64,000 nt of DNA from Enterococcus sp. BWR-S5 (GCF_016745255.1 NZ_JADOEQ010000016.1:1-64000); one strand, 5' to 3'; counted from the first letter of the stretch, positions 53,348-63,766 are shown. Made by a program: numbers and translations. Notes: a model not told the origin generated them from the sequence alone.

Positions 53348-54174
53348 CAGTTTGCTCCTTTCATTGGTTTCAATACATATTCTTTTACTGCCTCAGCCAC
53401 ACCGGACTGGTCATTATTTTTTGTAATAACATCCGCAGCTTTTTTTACCATATCTACTGCATTTTCCATTGCGACACCAATACCGGCATACTCAATCATC
53501 GGCAAATCGTTCTCTTCATCACCAATCGTCATGACTTCTTCTTGCTTGATGTCTAAATCTCTCGCCAACAGGGAAATACCATAAGCCTTTGTAATTCCTT
53601 TTGGCATGAATTCCAACAGATTGCTGCGGGTCTTAATCACTTCATAACGCTCATAGAAATCAGCTGGAATCTTTTGAATTTGTGCATCCAAATAATCAGC
53701 ATCAATTGCAACGACCGCTTTATTATAGATTCGATCAGCTTTCATTTCGCCTAGTTTTGTTGGTTCAAAGGTCAGTAAATTATTCAGTCGTCCATAAATA
53801 GACGGATACTCCTCGGAGGTTGGCAAATGCAGCACCGTTCCTTCCGATAAAATATCTAGGGGAATATTCAGTGATACAGCCAATTCATAAAGCTCGTGGA
53901 TATGTTCCAGCGGCATCAAGGCTTTTTCAATAATTTCACCTGTGTCATTTTTCTGCACCAGTCCGCCATTGAATGTAATACTGTAATCCCCAGGGTCATT
54001 TAAATCCAGTTCCGTCAAATAGCCTGTGATTGCGGCTAACGGACGTCCCGTACAAATGACAACTTTGACCCCATTTTGTTTGGCCTGCTTCAGTGTTTGT
54101 TTATCTTCATCGCTGATTTGCTTCTGACTATTCAGCAATGTACCATCCAAATCAATTGCAACCAGTTTTATCAT
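53347..54174 (-). CDS. Cof-type HAD-superfamily phosphatase
   Basis: The 275-residue enzyme has HAD motif I (IDLDGTLL), motif II (VICTGRP), a C2B cap domain and motif IV (TIGDEENDLPMIEYAGIGVAM). Such enzymes dephosphorylate small sugar phosphates or cofactors, often promiscuously. Its place between smc and ftsY is conserved in enterococci as far as I recall, without a known functional link. Confidence 0.92.
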   Translation of the reverse strand: MIKLVAIDLDGTLLNSQKQISDEDKQTLKQAKQNGVKVVICTGRPLAAITGYLTELDLNDPGDYSITFNGGLVQKNDTGEIIEKALMPLEHIHELYELAVSLNIPLDILSEGTVLHLPTSEEYPSIYGRLNNLLTFEPTKLGEMKADRIYNKAVVAIDADYLDAQIQKIPADFYERYEVIKTRSNLLEFMPKGITKAYGISLLARDLDIKQEEVMTIGDEENDLPMIEYAGIGVAMENAVDMVKKAADVITKNNDQSGVAEAVKEYVLKPMKGAN

Positions 54175-54192
54175 CTTTGTGCCTCCTGTTTT

Positions 54193-57100
54193 CTATGCGC
54201 TGGTGGAGATTGCTCCGCCTTCCTTCACATCATCCAAACGTACAGAAACGATCTTCGAAACACCGGACTCCTGCATCGTTACACCATACAGCACATCCGC
54301 GGCTTCCATCGTTCCCTTACGGTGAGTAACTACAATAAATTGTGTGTCATCTTCAAAACCACTGAGATAGTGTCCAAATCGAGAAACGTTGGCATCGTCC
54401 AATGCCGCCTCCACTTCATCTAAGATACAAAACGGCACAGGGCGAACACGAATGATCGAGAACAGTAACGCAATAGCCGTTAATGCTCGTTCACCACCGG
54501 AAAGCAAGCTCAGATTCTGAAGCTTTTTACCTGGAGGCTGCGCCTCAATCTCGATTCCTGTATTCAATAAGTCATCAGGGTTAGTCAGAACCAACTCTGC
54601 TCGTCCACCACCAAACATATTCGGAAAGACGACCTTAAACTGCGCTCGAATCGCTTCAAACACTTCGCTAAATCGCAGCTTGACCTCCTGATCCATTTCT
54701 TCCATTGTTTCAAATAGCTGATCCTTCGCTTCCAGCAAGTCATCTCGCTGAGAAACCAAAAATTCATGCCGTTCATTCACTTGTTCGTATTGCTCAATCG
54801 CATTTAGATTGACCGGTCCTAATCGCTCGATATCACGTTTCAAACGTTTAACCTCAAGCTTCGCTGTGTCAGCCTCAATTGTCAGCTGATAATCTGCTCG
54901 CGCTTTTTCATAGGTCAGATTGTACTCTTCCTGCAAATACTGCAATGAGTTGTCTAGCTTGATTTCCGAACGATTTTTCACAACCTCAAGCTGTGTCTGC
55001 TGTGTCAGCAATTGCTGCTGCTGCTTATGCTCGTCTGCCAAGCTGTTATCCAATTGGTCGACCTGCTGCTGCAACCCTTGGCGCTTCTCTTTGCCTTCTC
55101 TGATTGCTTCTTCCAGCTCAGTTCGTTTTACAGAAAATTGCTCCAATTGAACCGCCAGACTCTCTTCTGTAACCTGATGGTCGCTGGAATGATCGTTCAA
55201 CTGCTGCAGCTGCTGCTTCAAGCTGGTTTCCTTCAACAGCACTTCATCCAGCTGGCTTTGCTTATCACCAGTTTGACTTTCCAGATGAGTCAGCTGCTCA
55301 CCAATAACCGCCATTTCCGCCTGTCGTTTATTCAAGCGCTCCTGAGCCTCAGCTTTATAGGTTTCCATCTGACTGGCTTCCTGGTCAATTTGCTGCATCT
55401 CCTGATCCAGTCGTTCTTTTGTTGTCATCAGCTCTTTTTGCTGCTGCTCTAATAGCTGACGTTTTTCCTGATAGTCCTCTAAAAACTGATGCAGCTCCCG
55501 ACTTTCGAATTCAAACAAACGTTTTTCCTTCACTAGTCGATTGACCGCTTCTTCTTTATTATTCCGCTTATTCTCAAGCTCCTGTTGACGTAAACGGCTC
55601 TGCTCCCCTTTGGAACGCAGCTCCTCCAGCTCCTCTGTTGTAGCCTTGACCTGATCCGTCAGCTGTCGTACTTGATTTTCACTTTCTGATAATTGGGCTT
55701 CCAATCGCTCCAGCTGATCCGTTAGCGTTTGAAGCTCCTGTGTTTGAGAAAACAGGCTGCCCTGATTCCCTTTTCGTGTTGCTCCACCAGTCATTGAACC
55801 ACCGGGATTCATCACGTCTCCATCTAAAGAAACCACTCTGTATTGATAATTAATCAGCTTAGCCAGCTTGTTGGCACTTGCCAAATCACGAGCCAGTACA
55901 GTTACACCTAAAATATTCTGTATGACCGAAGTAATTTTTTCCGGATATTGAATCAGCTCACTGGCAATCCCAACAAAGCCATCTACCGTATTCGCTTTCT
56001 CTCTGATAGCTGTGGATAACTGTCGCGGCTTAATCGTTGTTAATGGTAAAAAGGTTGCACGACCACTATGCTGCTGCTTCAAGAATGTGATTGCTGCACG
56101 ACCATCTGCTTCGTTTTCCACAATCACATGCTGAGCGGCACCACCCAAAGCTGTTTCCACAGCTAATGTGAATTCTTTAGGAACGTCGATTAATTCTGCT
56201 ACTGCACCAACGATACCATTCAGCTGGTCCTTTTGCTTAAGAACGGCACGAACCCCTTGGTAAAAGCCTGAATAATTCTCCTGTATCTCTTGAAGACTCT
56301 TCCGTCTCGCTTTAACCTGCTGTACCTGATTCATCATTTGGTACATCTGTTTTTGCTTCGTTCCATGCTCCTGCTGCTGCTTTTCCAATCGTTGTTTCGC
56401 AGATGTATAGTTTTCACGCTGCTGCTCTAGCTGTGCTTCTGATTCTGTCAGCTGCGCTTCAAGCTCTTCTTGTTCCTGTTGCGCTGTGGATAACTGTTCT
56501 TCTAAACGCTCATGCTTTTCCACAGCCTGTTGATTTTTCGCTGTCTCCTGTTGATACTGGCGCTCCAAATATTTCAGCTCATTAGCAGTATTCGCCTGCT
56601 CCTGCATCACTTCGACATACTCACTGCGCAGCTCCTCCAAAAGCTCTTTGGAGGATTTACTGTATTTTTCTACCTCTAGCTCTGCAGCCTCAATCTCTTT
56701 AGATAACTGAATTTGTTCGTGCTGCTTCTGCGCTCTTTTTTCCTTTAGCTCTTGAAGCTCTGTACGATAGGTTTGAATCTTTTCAGCCGCTTCCGACAGA
56801 CTTTCCTGATATTCCGTTGTTGTCTGTAAGGTATGCTTGGAACGCTCAATCAGGACTTGCTTTTGTCCTTCTGTCTGCTTCAATGCTTCTGTTATCTTCA
56901 ACAGCTGTGCTTGCTGTTGCTCCAACTGCTCATCCAATCGATTTCTCTGACTTCTTAACTGAAGCAGCTGATCCTCTGAACGATGGATTTTTTGACTGAT
57001 CTCTGTCAACTGTGCCTCAACAGCCGTCAGCTCCTGCGCTTTTTCTTCCCAGATTGCTTTCGTCTGCTCAATTTCAGAGACCGTAAAGCTGACATCAATT

Positions 57101-57771
57101 TCTGTCAATTTCTTTTTAAGCGCTAAAAACTCCTTCGCCGCTTCACTTTGAGCAGCCAGAGGAGTCAGCTGATCTTCCAATTCATAAATAATATCCTGAA
57201 CACGATTCAGGTTATCTTCTGTTTCAAATAATTTTTGTTCAGCCTTCTTCTTACGCTGTTTATACTTAAGAACACCCGCAGCTTCTTCAAAAATCCCACG
57301 GCGGTCTTCCGGCTTACTATTGAAAATCGCTTCAACTTTTCCCTGAGAAATAATCGAAAAAGATTCCTTTCCTAAACCGGAATCCATAAATAAATCCTGG
57401 ATGTCCTTCAAACGGCACGCCTGCTTATTGATGAAAAAATCACTTTCACCTGTTCTGCGATACCGTCTCGTCACACTGATTTCCGAAAAATCCAAAGGAA
57501 GATAATGATCCTTATTATCCAGCACCACAGTGACTTCGGCAATATTCAAAGGCTTGCGCCCTTCTGAGCCGGCAAAAATAATATCCGGCATCTTACCACC
57601 ACGCAGACTTTTTGCAGACTGCTCGCCTAAAACCCAGCGAACGGCTTCAGTAATATTACTTTTTCCGCTGCCGTTAGGCCCAACGACGGCTGTCACGCCA
57701 TTTTCAAATTCTATTACTGTCCGATCGGCAAAAGATTTAAACCCTGCGATCTCGATACGTTTTAAAAACAA
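54193..57771 (-). CDS. smc: Chromosome segregation protein SMC
   Basis: SMC is the ATP-driven loop-extruding core of the bacterial condensin with ScpA/ScpB. The 1192 residues fit the family. They contain Walker A GPNGSGKSN, long coiled coils on both sides, a hinge at about residues 510-640 (VGAVAELIDVPKEFTLAVETALGG, in parts), the signature LSGGERALTAIALLF and Walker B CILDEVEAALDD. The start is TTG at 57771 (product begins FLKRIEIAGFKSF after the initiator), nine bases after GGAAGGAG. The in-frame extension to 57900 runs through a hairpin element and is not coding. Confidence 0.96.
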   Translation of the reverse strand: MFLKRIEIAGFKSFADRTVIEFENGVTAVVGPNGSGKSNITEAVRWVLGEQSAKSLRGGKMPDIIFAGSEGRKPLNIAEVTVVLDNKDHYLPLDFSEISVTRRYRRTGESDFFINKQACRLKDIQDLFMDSGLGKESFSIISQGKVEAIFNSKPEDRRGIFEEAAGVLKYKQRKKKAEQKLFETEDNLNRVQDIIYELEDQLTPLAAQSEAAKEFLALKKKLTEIDVSFTVSEIEQTKAIWEEKAQELTAVEAQLTEISQKIHRSEDQLLQLRSQRNRLDEQLEQQQAQLLKITEALKQTEGQKQVLIERSKHTLQTTTEYQESLSEAAEKIQTYRTELQELKEKRAQKQHEQIQLSKEIEAAELEVEKYSKSSKELLEELRSEYVEVMQEQANTANELKYLERQYQQETAKNQQAVEKHERLEEQLSTAQQEQEELEAQLTESEAQLEQQRENYTSAKQRLEKQQQEHGTKQKQMYQMMNQVQQVKARRKSLQEIQENYSGFYQGVRAVLKQKDQLNGIVGAVAELIDVPKEFTLAVETALGGAAQHVIVENEADGRAAITFLKQQHSGRATFLPLTTIKPRQLSTAIREKANTVDGFVGIASELIQYPEKITSVIQNILGVTVLARDLASANKLAKLINYQYRVVSLDGDVMNPGGSMTGGATRKGNQGSLFSQTQELQTLTDQLERLEAQLSESENQVRQLTDQVKATTEELEELRSKGEQSRLRQQELENKRNNKEEAVNRLVKEKRLFEFESRELHQFLEDYQEKRQLLEQQQKELMTTKERLDQEMQQIDQEASQMETYKAEAQERLNKRQAEMAVIGEQLTHLESQTGDKQSQLDEVLLKETSLKQQLQQLNDHSSDHQVTEESLAVQLEQFSVKRTELEEAIREGKEKRQGLQQQVDQLDNSLADEHKQQQQLLTQQTQLEVVKNRSEIKLDNSLQYLQEEYNLTYEKARADYQLTIEADTAKLEVKRLKRDIERLGPVNLNAIEQYEQVNERHEFLVSQRDDLLEAKDQLFETMEEMDQEVKLRFSEVFEAIRAQFKVVFPNMFGGGRAELVLTNPDDLLNTGIEIEAQPPGKKLQNLSLLSGGERALTAIALLFSIIRVRPVPFCILDEVEAALDDANVSRFGHYLSGFEDDTQFIVVTHRKGTMEAADVLYGVTMQESGVSKIVSVRLDDVKEGGAISTSA

Positions 57772-57980
57772 GAATAAATACTCCTTCCGATTATAAAAGC
57801 TGAGAAAGTCGTCTAGCTCACGAGCGATATGGGAAAGCGGTCCAAATGTATTGCTTTGCGCCGAGAATCGAGAACTACAGGTCGAGACTCGTAGAAGCAC
57901 AATTCTTTGCCAACGCTACTCAATACTACAGACAGTTTATCTTATCGTCGACTGAGCTGACTTTCGAAGCTAGATAAGTA

Positions 57981-58096
57981 TAAAAGCTGAACGAACTGGG
58001 CAGCTCGCGAGCGATAAGAAGGAATATTCTCATGATGCACTTTATCATGCGAATATTTCAGCTTATCGTTGAGAGAGCTAGTTCGTGAAGCTAGAT
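57981..58096. repeat. Hairpin element copy C (near-identical to F)
   Basis: Nested arms: GAACGAACT with AGTTCGTG, AGCTCGCGAGCGATAAG with CTTATCGTTGAGAGAGCT, and ATGATG loop-proximal CATGAT/ATCATG. It differs from 58346-58461 at about two positions. Confidence 0.8.
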
Positions 58097-58101
58097 AAGT
58101 G

Positions 58102-58216
58102 TAAAAGCTGAACGAACCGAGCAGCTGACGAGTAATATAGGAAATTGATTTTGTGACGCTCTTTGTCACAAAAATCAATTTATCTTATTACCGAGTCAGT
58201 TGGTTCGTGAAGCTGG
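58102..58216. repeat. Hairpin element copy D
   Basis: It has the same ends as its neighbours but a different centre: AAATTGATTTTGTGAC pairs with GTCACAAAAATCAATTT around the loop, and GAACGAACC pairs with TTGGTTCG. The sequence of the stems has changed but pairing is kept. Confidence 0.8.
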
Positions 58217-58223
58217 ATAGATG

Positions 58224-58340
58224 TAAAAGCTGAGTGAGTTTGAACAGCTCATGAGTAATAAGAACGACTGACCTCATGATGCTCCTTATCATGCGGACAG
58301 TTGGACTTATTACCGATTGAGCTCACTCACGAAGCTAGAT
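58224..58340. repeat. Hairpin element copy E
   Basis: GAGTGAGTT pairs with AGCTCACTC, CTGACCTCATGAT with ATCATGCGGACAG, and GTAATAAG with CTTATTAC. Confidence 0.8.
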
Positions 58341-58345
58341 AAGTA

Positions 58346-58461
58346 TAAAAGCTGAACGAACTGGGCAGCTCACGAGCGATAAGAAGGAATATTCTCATGA
58401 TGCACTTTATCATGCGAATATTTCAGCTTATCGTTGAGAGAGCTAGTTCGTGAAGCTAGAT
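58346..58461. repeat. Hairpin element copy F
   Basis: Almost the same sequence as 57981-58096, including the loop, which points to a recent duplication or gene conversion between the two. Confidence 0.8.
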
Positions 58462-58596
58462 AAGTATAAAAGCTAAACGAATTCGAGCAAACTTTGAGTA
58501 ACTTAGGAAATCTGAATGCGCACAAAAGCTGAGCGCATCCAAACAGCTCCTAAAAATCCAGTGAACCCATTCCTTCACTCAGCTTTTAACTATTCT

Positions 58597-59295
58597 TTAT
58601 CCCGCTTCCGAGAATTCCTTCAATGCCCGCTCTGCGGCATCCTGTTCTGCCAGCTTCTTTGATTTTCCCTGTCCGGTTCCAATCAAGCTGTCATTCAGAA
58701 AAACCTCGATGTAGAAAATACGATCATGGGCCGGTCCTTCTTCCTTAACCAGCCGATACTCGATTGTTACATCTCCTTGTCGCTGCAGAACCTCCTGCAG
58801 CCTCGTTTTGTGATCCATCTCATGTGAAAAAGCACCTGCATCAATTTTAGGGAATATTACTTTTGATATAAACTCTCTAACAGCCTCTAGCTGTTGATCA
58901 AGATACAATGCGCCTAAAAATGCTTCGAATACATCACAAAGCAATGCCGGACGCTCCCGACCACTTGAGTTTTCTTCCCCTTTGCCCAAAAGAATATATT
59001 GGTCAAAATGACACTCTTTAGCAAACTTGGATAAGCTGTCTTCGCGAACAATTGCTGCGCGCATTTTTGTCAGCTTTCCCTCTGATAACTCCGGAAAATG
59101 ACGGTATAGATACTGAGAAACCAATAACTCCAGTACCGCATCTCCAAGAAATTCCAATCGCTCATTATCAGATAGTTTCATATAGCGATGCTCATTCACA
59201 TAGGATGAATGTGTAAAAGCTTGTTCCAATAAATTGACATCATGGAAAACAATGCCGTAACGTTCTTTCAGTTCACTTGTTAACTGATTGTCCAT
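58597..59295 (-). CDS. rnc: Ribonuclease III
   Basis: RNase III cuts double-stranded RNA in rRNA maturation and regulation. The 232 residues hold the catalytic signature [17 protein letters not shown], a second acid in [15 protein letters not shown], and a C-terminal double-stranded RNA-binding domain with [21 protein letters not shown] start at the ATG at 59295, nine bases after AAGGA; an ATG three codons upstream has no room for a site. The hairpin array follows it directly and would make a natural substrate. Confidence 0.95.
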   Translation of the reverse strand: MDNQLTSELKERYGIVFHDVNLLEQAFTHSSYVNEHRYMKLSDNERLEFLGDAVLELLVSQYLYRHFPELSEGKLTKMRAAIVREDSLSKFAKECHFDQYILLGKGEENSSGRERPALLCDVFEAFLGALYLDQQLEAVREFISKVIFPKIDAGAFSHEMDHKTRLQEVLQRQGDVTIEYRLVKEEGPAHDRIFYIEVFLNDSLIGTGQGKSKKLAEQDAAERALKEFSEAG

Positions 59296-59382
59296 TCTCC
59301 ACATTCCTTTAAATTTATTTGCAACCTTCTCTATTATACTTTTTTTGAAGGAAATTTGAAAGGTAGTCCTCTGATGTTATTA

Positions 59383-59502
59383 GAAAAGTAAAACAGACCA
59401 GGTAGCTTCTAAGCAATATAGGAACTTGACTCAATGGTGCCTTCCACCATTGAAGACAAGTTATCTTATTGTCGAAGAAGCTGGTCTGTGTAGCTAGACA
59501 AT
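59383..59502. repeat. Hairpin element copy H
   Basis: CAGACCAGGTAGCTTCT pairs with AGAAGCTGGTCTG, and AACTTGACTCAATGGTG with CACCATTGAAGACAAGTT. It keeps the AGCAATATAGG and TTATCTTATTGTCGA internal blocks and the GTAGCTAGA end of the family. A further degenerate copy follows to about 59640. Confidence 0.75.
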
Positions 59503-59708
59503 AGAAAAGCGAAACAAGTCGTCTAGCTCATGAGTGATATAGGAAACGAGCAACTTCTAATCAACACTTGTAGGAACCAGAAGCTTTGTATCGAGAATCG
59601 AAAAACAGTGTAGCGAAACTCATAGATAAAATTATCCTAAAGCTTACCAAAGAATGCCGGTATTGACTTGAAGCGAATCTATTCTATTGTTTTACACTAG
59701 TGGAAAAC

Positions 59709-59745
59709 AAAAAAAGAAGCTGGGCGTCTCCCCAACCTCTTTTCT
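59709..59745 (-). terminator. Terminator of acpP
   Basis: AAAAGAGGTTGGG and GCCCAGCTTCTTTT on the minus strand form the stem, followed by a T-run. Confidence 0.8.
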
Positions 59746-59857
59746 CAATTTTTAAACCTGAATAAGTGGCTAAACAACTACTGCTCTTCTCATTCCAAGC
59801 CCCCTCGTGCTTGTTCAGAGTTGAAATACAGCTGTTCCGCCTATCTTGTCCTATCAA

Positions 59858-60097
59858 TTATAAGTTATTTACAATATAATCTACAGCGGCACCCACGGTT
59901 TCAATTTTCTCTGCATCTTCATCAGAAATCTCAGTTCCAAATTCATCTTCCAACTCTAAAACAAATTCCATCACACTGATTGAATCTGCATTTAAGTCAT
60001 CTTTAATATTCAGTTGATCAGTTACATTCTCAGCATCAATATCAAAGTGATTTGAGATAATATTCGCTACTTTCTGTAAAACTTCTTCACGAGTCAA
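59858..60097 (-). CDS. acpP: Acyl carrier protein
   Basis: AcpP carries growing acyl chains in fatty-acid synthesis. The 79-residue acidic four-helix protein has the phosphopantetheine site Ser39 in NADSIS, followed by VMEFVLELEDEFGTEISDEDAEKI (in parts). The start is TTG, eight bases after GGAGGT. It lies 274 bases downstream of plsX with its own promoter. Confidence 0.96.
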   Translation of the reverse strand: MTREEVLQKVANIISNHFDIDAENVTDQLNIKDDLNADSISVMEFVLELEDEFGTEISDEDAEKIETVGAAVDYIVNNL

Positions 60098-60160
60098 CTG
60101 TCTTCACCTCCACTGCTTTAAAAAAACATTAATCATAGAAAGACTTAAGCGCTATGGTAC

Positions 60161-60189
60161 ATTTTACTCAGAAAATCGACGTTTGTCTA
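60161..60189 (-). promoter_or_regulatory. Promoter of acpP
   Basis: TAGACA (60189-60184), 17 bases and TAAAAT (60166-60161) on the minus strand. Confidence 0.7.
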
Positions 60190-60371
60190 CTTTTTTTTCA
60201 AATTTGTTACAGACCGGTTGCAATTCTTTTGCATTTTCCCAAATGAATTTTGCTATTTTTTCTTTAAACAAAAACAGGAAACTACAGCTATCACCCGTAA
60301 TAAACGAGTGTTTTAGCCAACCTATTAAGCATCACTGCGTACTGTCACCGATGACCGATACAGCCTCATAG

Positions 60372-61367
60372 TTAGTTTCCTTCGTAATATTCTACCAATT
60401 GAGAAACGACATCTGTCATCAGCATGGTACGAATTTGACGAATTGTGTAGCGAACTGCGTCAGGACCAGTTGCACCATGTGTTTTTACAACAGGCGCTTT
60501 CAGTCCGAACAATACTGCACCACCATGTTTGGAATAATCCATTTCTGACTTCATTCCTCGCAAAGCATTCTTCAGCAGCATGGCGCCCATTTTCCCTTTC
60601 AATCCTTCATCGAGAATAGATGTTTTCAGCAGAGACATCATATTTAATGCTGTTCCTTCAATCGATTTCAGTACAGCATTTCCGGTAAAACCATCTGTTA
60701 CAACAACATCCGCTGCACCATTCAATAAATCACGTGCCTCAATATTTCCGATAAAATTGATTGTTTTGTTCTCTGTTAAAAGCTCAAAGGCTTTCTTTGT
60801 CAGCTCGCTTCCCTTTGTCTCTTCCGTTCCGTTGTTTAACAAACCAACTCTTGGTTTACTCACACCACGAACACGGTTCGCATAAAAGGAGCCTAAAACC
60901 GCATACTGTACCAGATGTTCCGGTTTATTATCTGCGTTTGCACCTAAATCAAGCATATCGAAACCGCCATCCTTTTGCCCAATTACAGGCAACGTGGACA
61001 TCAAGCCCGGGCGTTCGACATTTTTGATCCGACCTACAATAAATAAACCTGCTGCTAACAAAGCGCCCGTATTTCCAGCTGAAAAAATCGCATCGGCTTC
61101 TCCGGATTTTACTGCTTGTGCAGCCAGCACCATTGATGCGTCCTTTTTCCGTCGGATGGCTTTCACCGGTTCATCATCACTCGAAATTTTTTCATCCGTA
61201 TGAATGATTTTAATATTGGTTTCATCGGTTACATATTCTCTGATTTCATTTTCTTTTCCATAAAGCAAAAACTCTATATCCGGAAAATCTTTTTTTGCCA
61301 GCATTACTCCTTCAACAATTGCTTTTGGTGCATTGTCTCCGCCCATGGCATCTACGGCGATTCTCAT
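60372..61367 (-). CDS. plsX: Phosphate acyltransferase PlsX
   Basis: PlsX moves acyl groups from acyl-ACP to phosphate, giving acyl-phosphate for phospholipid synthesis by PlsY. The 331 residues show the family's [52 protein letters not shown] and [14 protein letters not shown] stretches. It lies upstream of acpP and downstream of recG, separated from recG by 210 bases with no strong signal seen. GGAGGAG precedes the ATG. Confidence 0.96.
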   Translation of the reverse strand: MRIAVDAMGGDNAPKAIVEGVMLAKKDFPDIEFLLYGKENEIREYVTDETNIKIIHTDEKISSDDEPVKAIRRKKDASMVLAAQAVKSGEADAIFSAGNTGALLAAGLFIVGRIKNVERPGLMSTLPVIGQKDGGFDMLDLGANADNKPEHLVQYAVLGSFYANRVRGVSKPRVGLLNNGTEETKGSELTKKAFELLTENKTINFIGNIEARDLLNGAADVVVTDGFTGNAVLKSIEGTALNMMSLLKTSILDEGLKGKMGAMLLKNALRGMKSEMDYSKHGGAVLFGLKAPVVKTHGATGPDAVRYTIRQIRTMLMTDVVSQLVEYYEGN

Positions 61368-61577
61368 AAATGACTCCTCCTAATTCCTATATAAGAGATA
61401 GTCTCATACCTATCGTTATAAGCACTAACCAGTTCTCTTGTGTAGGATCTGTTCTCTATTTTCTATAGTCTCTCTACAGACCTATTCCTTTGCAGGACAC
61501 AAAATTCACCTGCTATTGCAGGTTATTCATTCAAGCTATCTACACATTTCACAACAAATAGTATAGCATATTTTTTA

Positions 61578-63614
61578 TCAATCAAAATACTGATGCTTTT
61601 CATTTTCCGGTTGAACTTCTTCGGCCAGTCCTTGATAATCCGGCAACAGCCACCAGTCTTTTTTCTTCCAAATAACCAAGGCTTCCTCTCTAGCCACTTC
61701 CAGAACATTGAAGTCTGTGACGATATCTCCGACGATAAATTCAGGCAACCCCGATTGTCGTGCGCCAAAAACCTCTCCCGGACCGCGAAGCTCCAAATCT
61801 TTTTCGCTCAAGACAAAGCCATTGTTCGTTTCCGTCATAATCTTCATCCGCTCAATACCCATCTCATTTTTCGGATTAGCCACTAAAATACAATACGACG
61901 CGTCTGAGCCTCGACCCACACGCCCACGAAGCTGGTGCAACTGAGCTAAACCAAAACGATCTGCATCCATAATCAGCATAATCGTGGCATTCGGTACATT
62001 GACCCCCACCTCAATAACTGTTGTAGAAACTAACAGCTGCAGCTGATTGTCTTTGAACTCCTGCATAATCTCGTCTTTTTCCTGATTCTTCATTTTTCCA
62101 TGAAGCAGTCCAACTTGATAGTCCGGCGCAAAAAAGGCACTCATGTGTTCAAAAATTTCGGTGGCGTTCTTTACATCCAGCGCTTCTGATTCTTCAATCA
62201 ACGGACAAATCACATAGGCTTGATGACCCGCTGCCAATTCTTTCGTCATCCATTCCAACACAGTGTCAATCTGAGGTGGTCGAATCCAGCGTGTTTCTAT
62301 CGGGATACGCCCCGCCGGCATTTCATCGATAATCGATACATCCATTTCACCATAGGCAGTAATTGCCAGTGTTCGTGGAATTGGCGTAGCGGTCATGAAG
62401 AGCACATCCGGCTTCTGTCCTTTTTCCCTCAATATTTTCCGTTGGTTCACACCAAAACGATGCTGCTCATCGGTAATAACCAAGCCAAGATTTTTAAACA
62501 CTACATCCTCTTGAATCAAGGCATGTGTACCAATAATCACATCAATTTCACCAGCGGCCAATTCAGCCAGAATTTCTCGACGGTCTTTCGCCCGTGTCGA
62601 GCCTGTTAACAGCGCCGTACGGACTTCCAAGGGGTCAAACAGCTGCTGCAAGCTTTCCATATGCTGCTGCGCCAATATCTCCGTAGGCACCATTAAGGCT
62701 CCTTGAAAACCAGCTGTCATTACCGCATATAGAGCAATTGCCGCCACCACGGTTTTCCCGCTACCAACATCTCCCTGCAGCAGACGCTGCATATGATGAG
62801 GATTCATCAAGTCACGACAAATTTCGTTGGTTACTTTTTTTTGCGCCTGTGTCAGTTCAAATGGCAGTTTTTTCGTAAATGCCTTTAATCTATTCACGTC
62901 ATATTGAATGGCAATTCCATTTTTTTCAGCCTTTTCCTGTCTTTTCAGTCCCTGCATCTTCAACTGAAACAGCAAGAACTCTTCAAAGACCATTCGGCGT
63001 TTTGCTTGATGACTCTCCTCAGGCGTTCGTGGAAAATGCATGGCAACCATCGCTTCCCGTCGATCCATCAGGCGGTATTTCTCTATCAGCTCTAACGGCA
63101 GACTTTCTTCCACTAACTGACCGTATTCATCGAACCCTGTTCGTATCAGCTGTACCAAACTGCTTTGGCGTACTCGTTTGTTTACGTGATAGATTGGTGC
63201 GAACTCTTCGCCTTCATTTTTCGCAGCGAGAATCTTCATCCCATTCAGTGACTTTCTTTTCGCATCCCATTTCCCGTACACCGCGATTTCTTCAGAGAGG
63301 ACGATTTTATCCTTTAAGTAAGGCTGATTGAAGAAGGACACATTAATCACTGCATGATCCTGCATCATTCGAAAAATCAATCGACTTTTCTTATAGCCGT
63401 ATCGGCTGAGAACCGCTTCAGAAACAACTGTACCTTTCAGCGTGACCTTCTCCTGATCCTGAATCTCTTCGATGGCTTTTTCTTGTATATCTTCATAGCG
63501 AAAGGGGTAGTATGTCAGTAAATCCTTCACCGTACGTATCCCTAATTCGCTGAATGCTTCTGCACGCTTCGGTCCAACACCCGGAAGTACGTGCAAAGGG
63601 TCTGTCAGCTTCAT
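61578..63614 (-). CDS. recG: ATP-dependent DNA helicase RecG
   Basis: RecG regresses stalled forks and processes branched DNA. The 678 residues hold the N-terminal wedge/OB domain (GVGPKRAEAF, LKGTVV), then the two helicase lobes: motif I LLQGDVGSGKT, motif II ITDEQHRFG, motif III FMTATPIPRT, and motifs V and VI TTVIEVGVNVPNA and HQLRGRVGRG. The GxGPxRxxAF helix-hairpin-helix-like start is intact. The ATG at 63614 has GAGGAGG upstream. Confidence 0.97.
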   Translation of the reverse strand: MKLTDPLHVLPGVGPKRAEAFSELGIRTVKDLLTYYPFRYEDIQEKAIEEIQDQEKVTLKGTVVSEAVLSRYGYKKSRLIFRMMQDHAVINVSFFNQPYLKDKIVLSEEIAVYGKWDAKRKSLNGMKILAAKNEGEEFAPIYHVNKRVRQSSLVQLIRTGFDEYGQLVEESLPLELIEKYRLMDRREAMVAMHFPRTPEESHQAKRRMVFEEFLLFQLKMQGLKRQEKAEKNGIAIQYDVNRLKAFTKKLPFELTQAQKKVTNEICRDLMNPHHMQRLLQGDVGSGKTVVAAIALYAVMTAGFQGALMVPTEILAQQHMESLQQLFDPLEVRTALLTGSTRAKDRREILAELAAGEIDVIIGTHALIQEDVVFKNLGLVITDEQHRFGVNQRKILREKGQKPDVLFMTATPIPRTLAITAYGEMDVSIIDEMPAGRIPIETRWIRPPQIDTVLEWMTKELAAGHQAYVICPLIEESEALDVKNATEIFEHMSAFFAPDYQVGLLHGKMKNQEKDEIMQEFKDNQLQLLVSTTVIEVGVNVPNATIMLIMDADRFGLAQLHQLRGRVGRGSDASYCILVANPKNEMGIERMKIMTETNNGFVLSEKDLELRGPGEVFGARQSGLPEFIVGDIVTDFNVLEVAREEALVIWKKKDWWLLPDYQGLAEEVQPENEKHQYFD

Positions 63615-63720
63615 TCATGTGCCTCCTCTCATTTTTCATTACTATGTATAAAACAAACGTCCTGTTTCTTAAGCTGCTTCTAAGCACAGCGGCTTTATTC
63701 TGATTCGTATCTTCTATAGA

Positions 63721-63766
63721 AAAGAGTCTGCACCAATATCCTTTCCAGAATATTGTTCAGACTCTT
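63721..63766 (-). terminator. Terminator of fakA
   Basis: AAGAGTCTG..CAATAT pairs with ATATTG..CAGACTCTT on the minus strand, followed by UUUUCU. Confidence 0.8.

Larger units (their letters stand above)
57772..58596. repeat. Array of hairpin elements between rnc and smc
   Basis: This 825-bp gap contains about six head-to-tail copies of one element, approximately 57793-57975 (expanded loop), 57981-58096, 58102-58216, 58224-58340, 58346-58461 and a degenerate 58467-58590. Each starts TAAAAGCTGA and ends GAAGCTAGAT. The copies at 57981 and 58346 are nearly identical. No reading frame spans the array, and no terminator is evident within it. Confidence 0.85.
59296..59857. other. Spacer between acpP and rnc with two hairpin elements
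   Basis: No gene is supported in these 562 bases. They contain one good and one degenerate copy of the hairpin element and the acpP terminator. Confidence 0.6.

Noticed and set aside
57772-57900. 43-residue N-terminal extension of SMC
   Set aside because: It runs through a hairpin element and lacks a ribosome site; the TTG at 57771 behind GGAAGGAG gives the normal family start.
57772-58596. Possible CRISPR array between rnc and smc
   Set aside because: The repeats are about 115 bp, pair internally, and have no short unique spacers of constant length; no cas genes are nearby.
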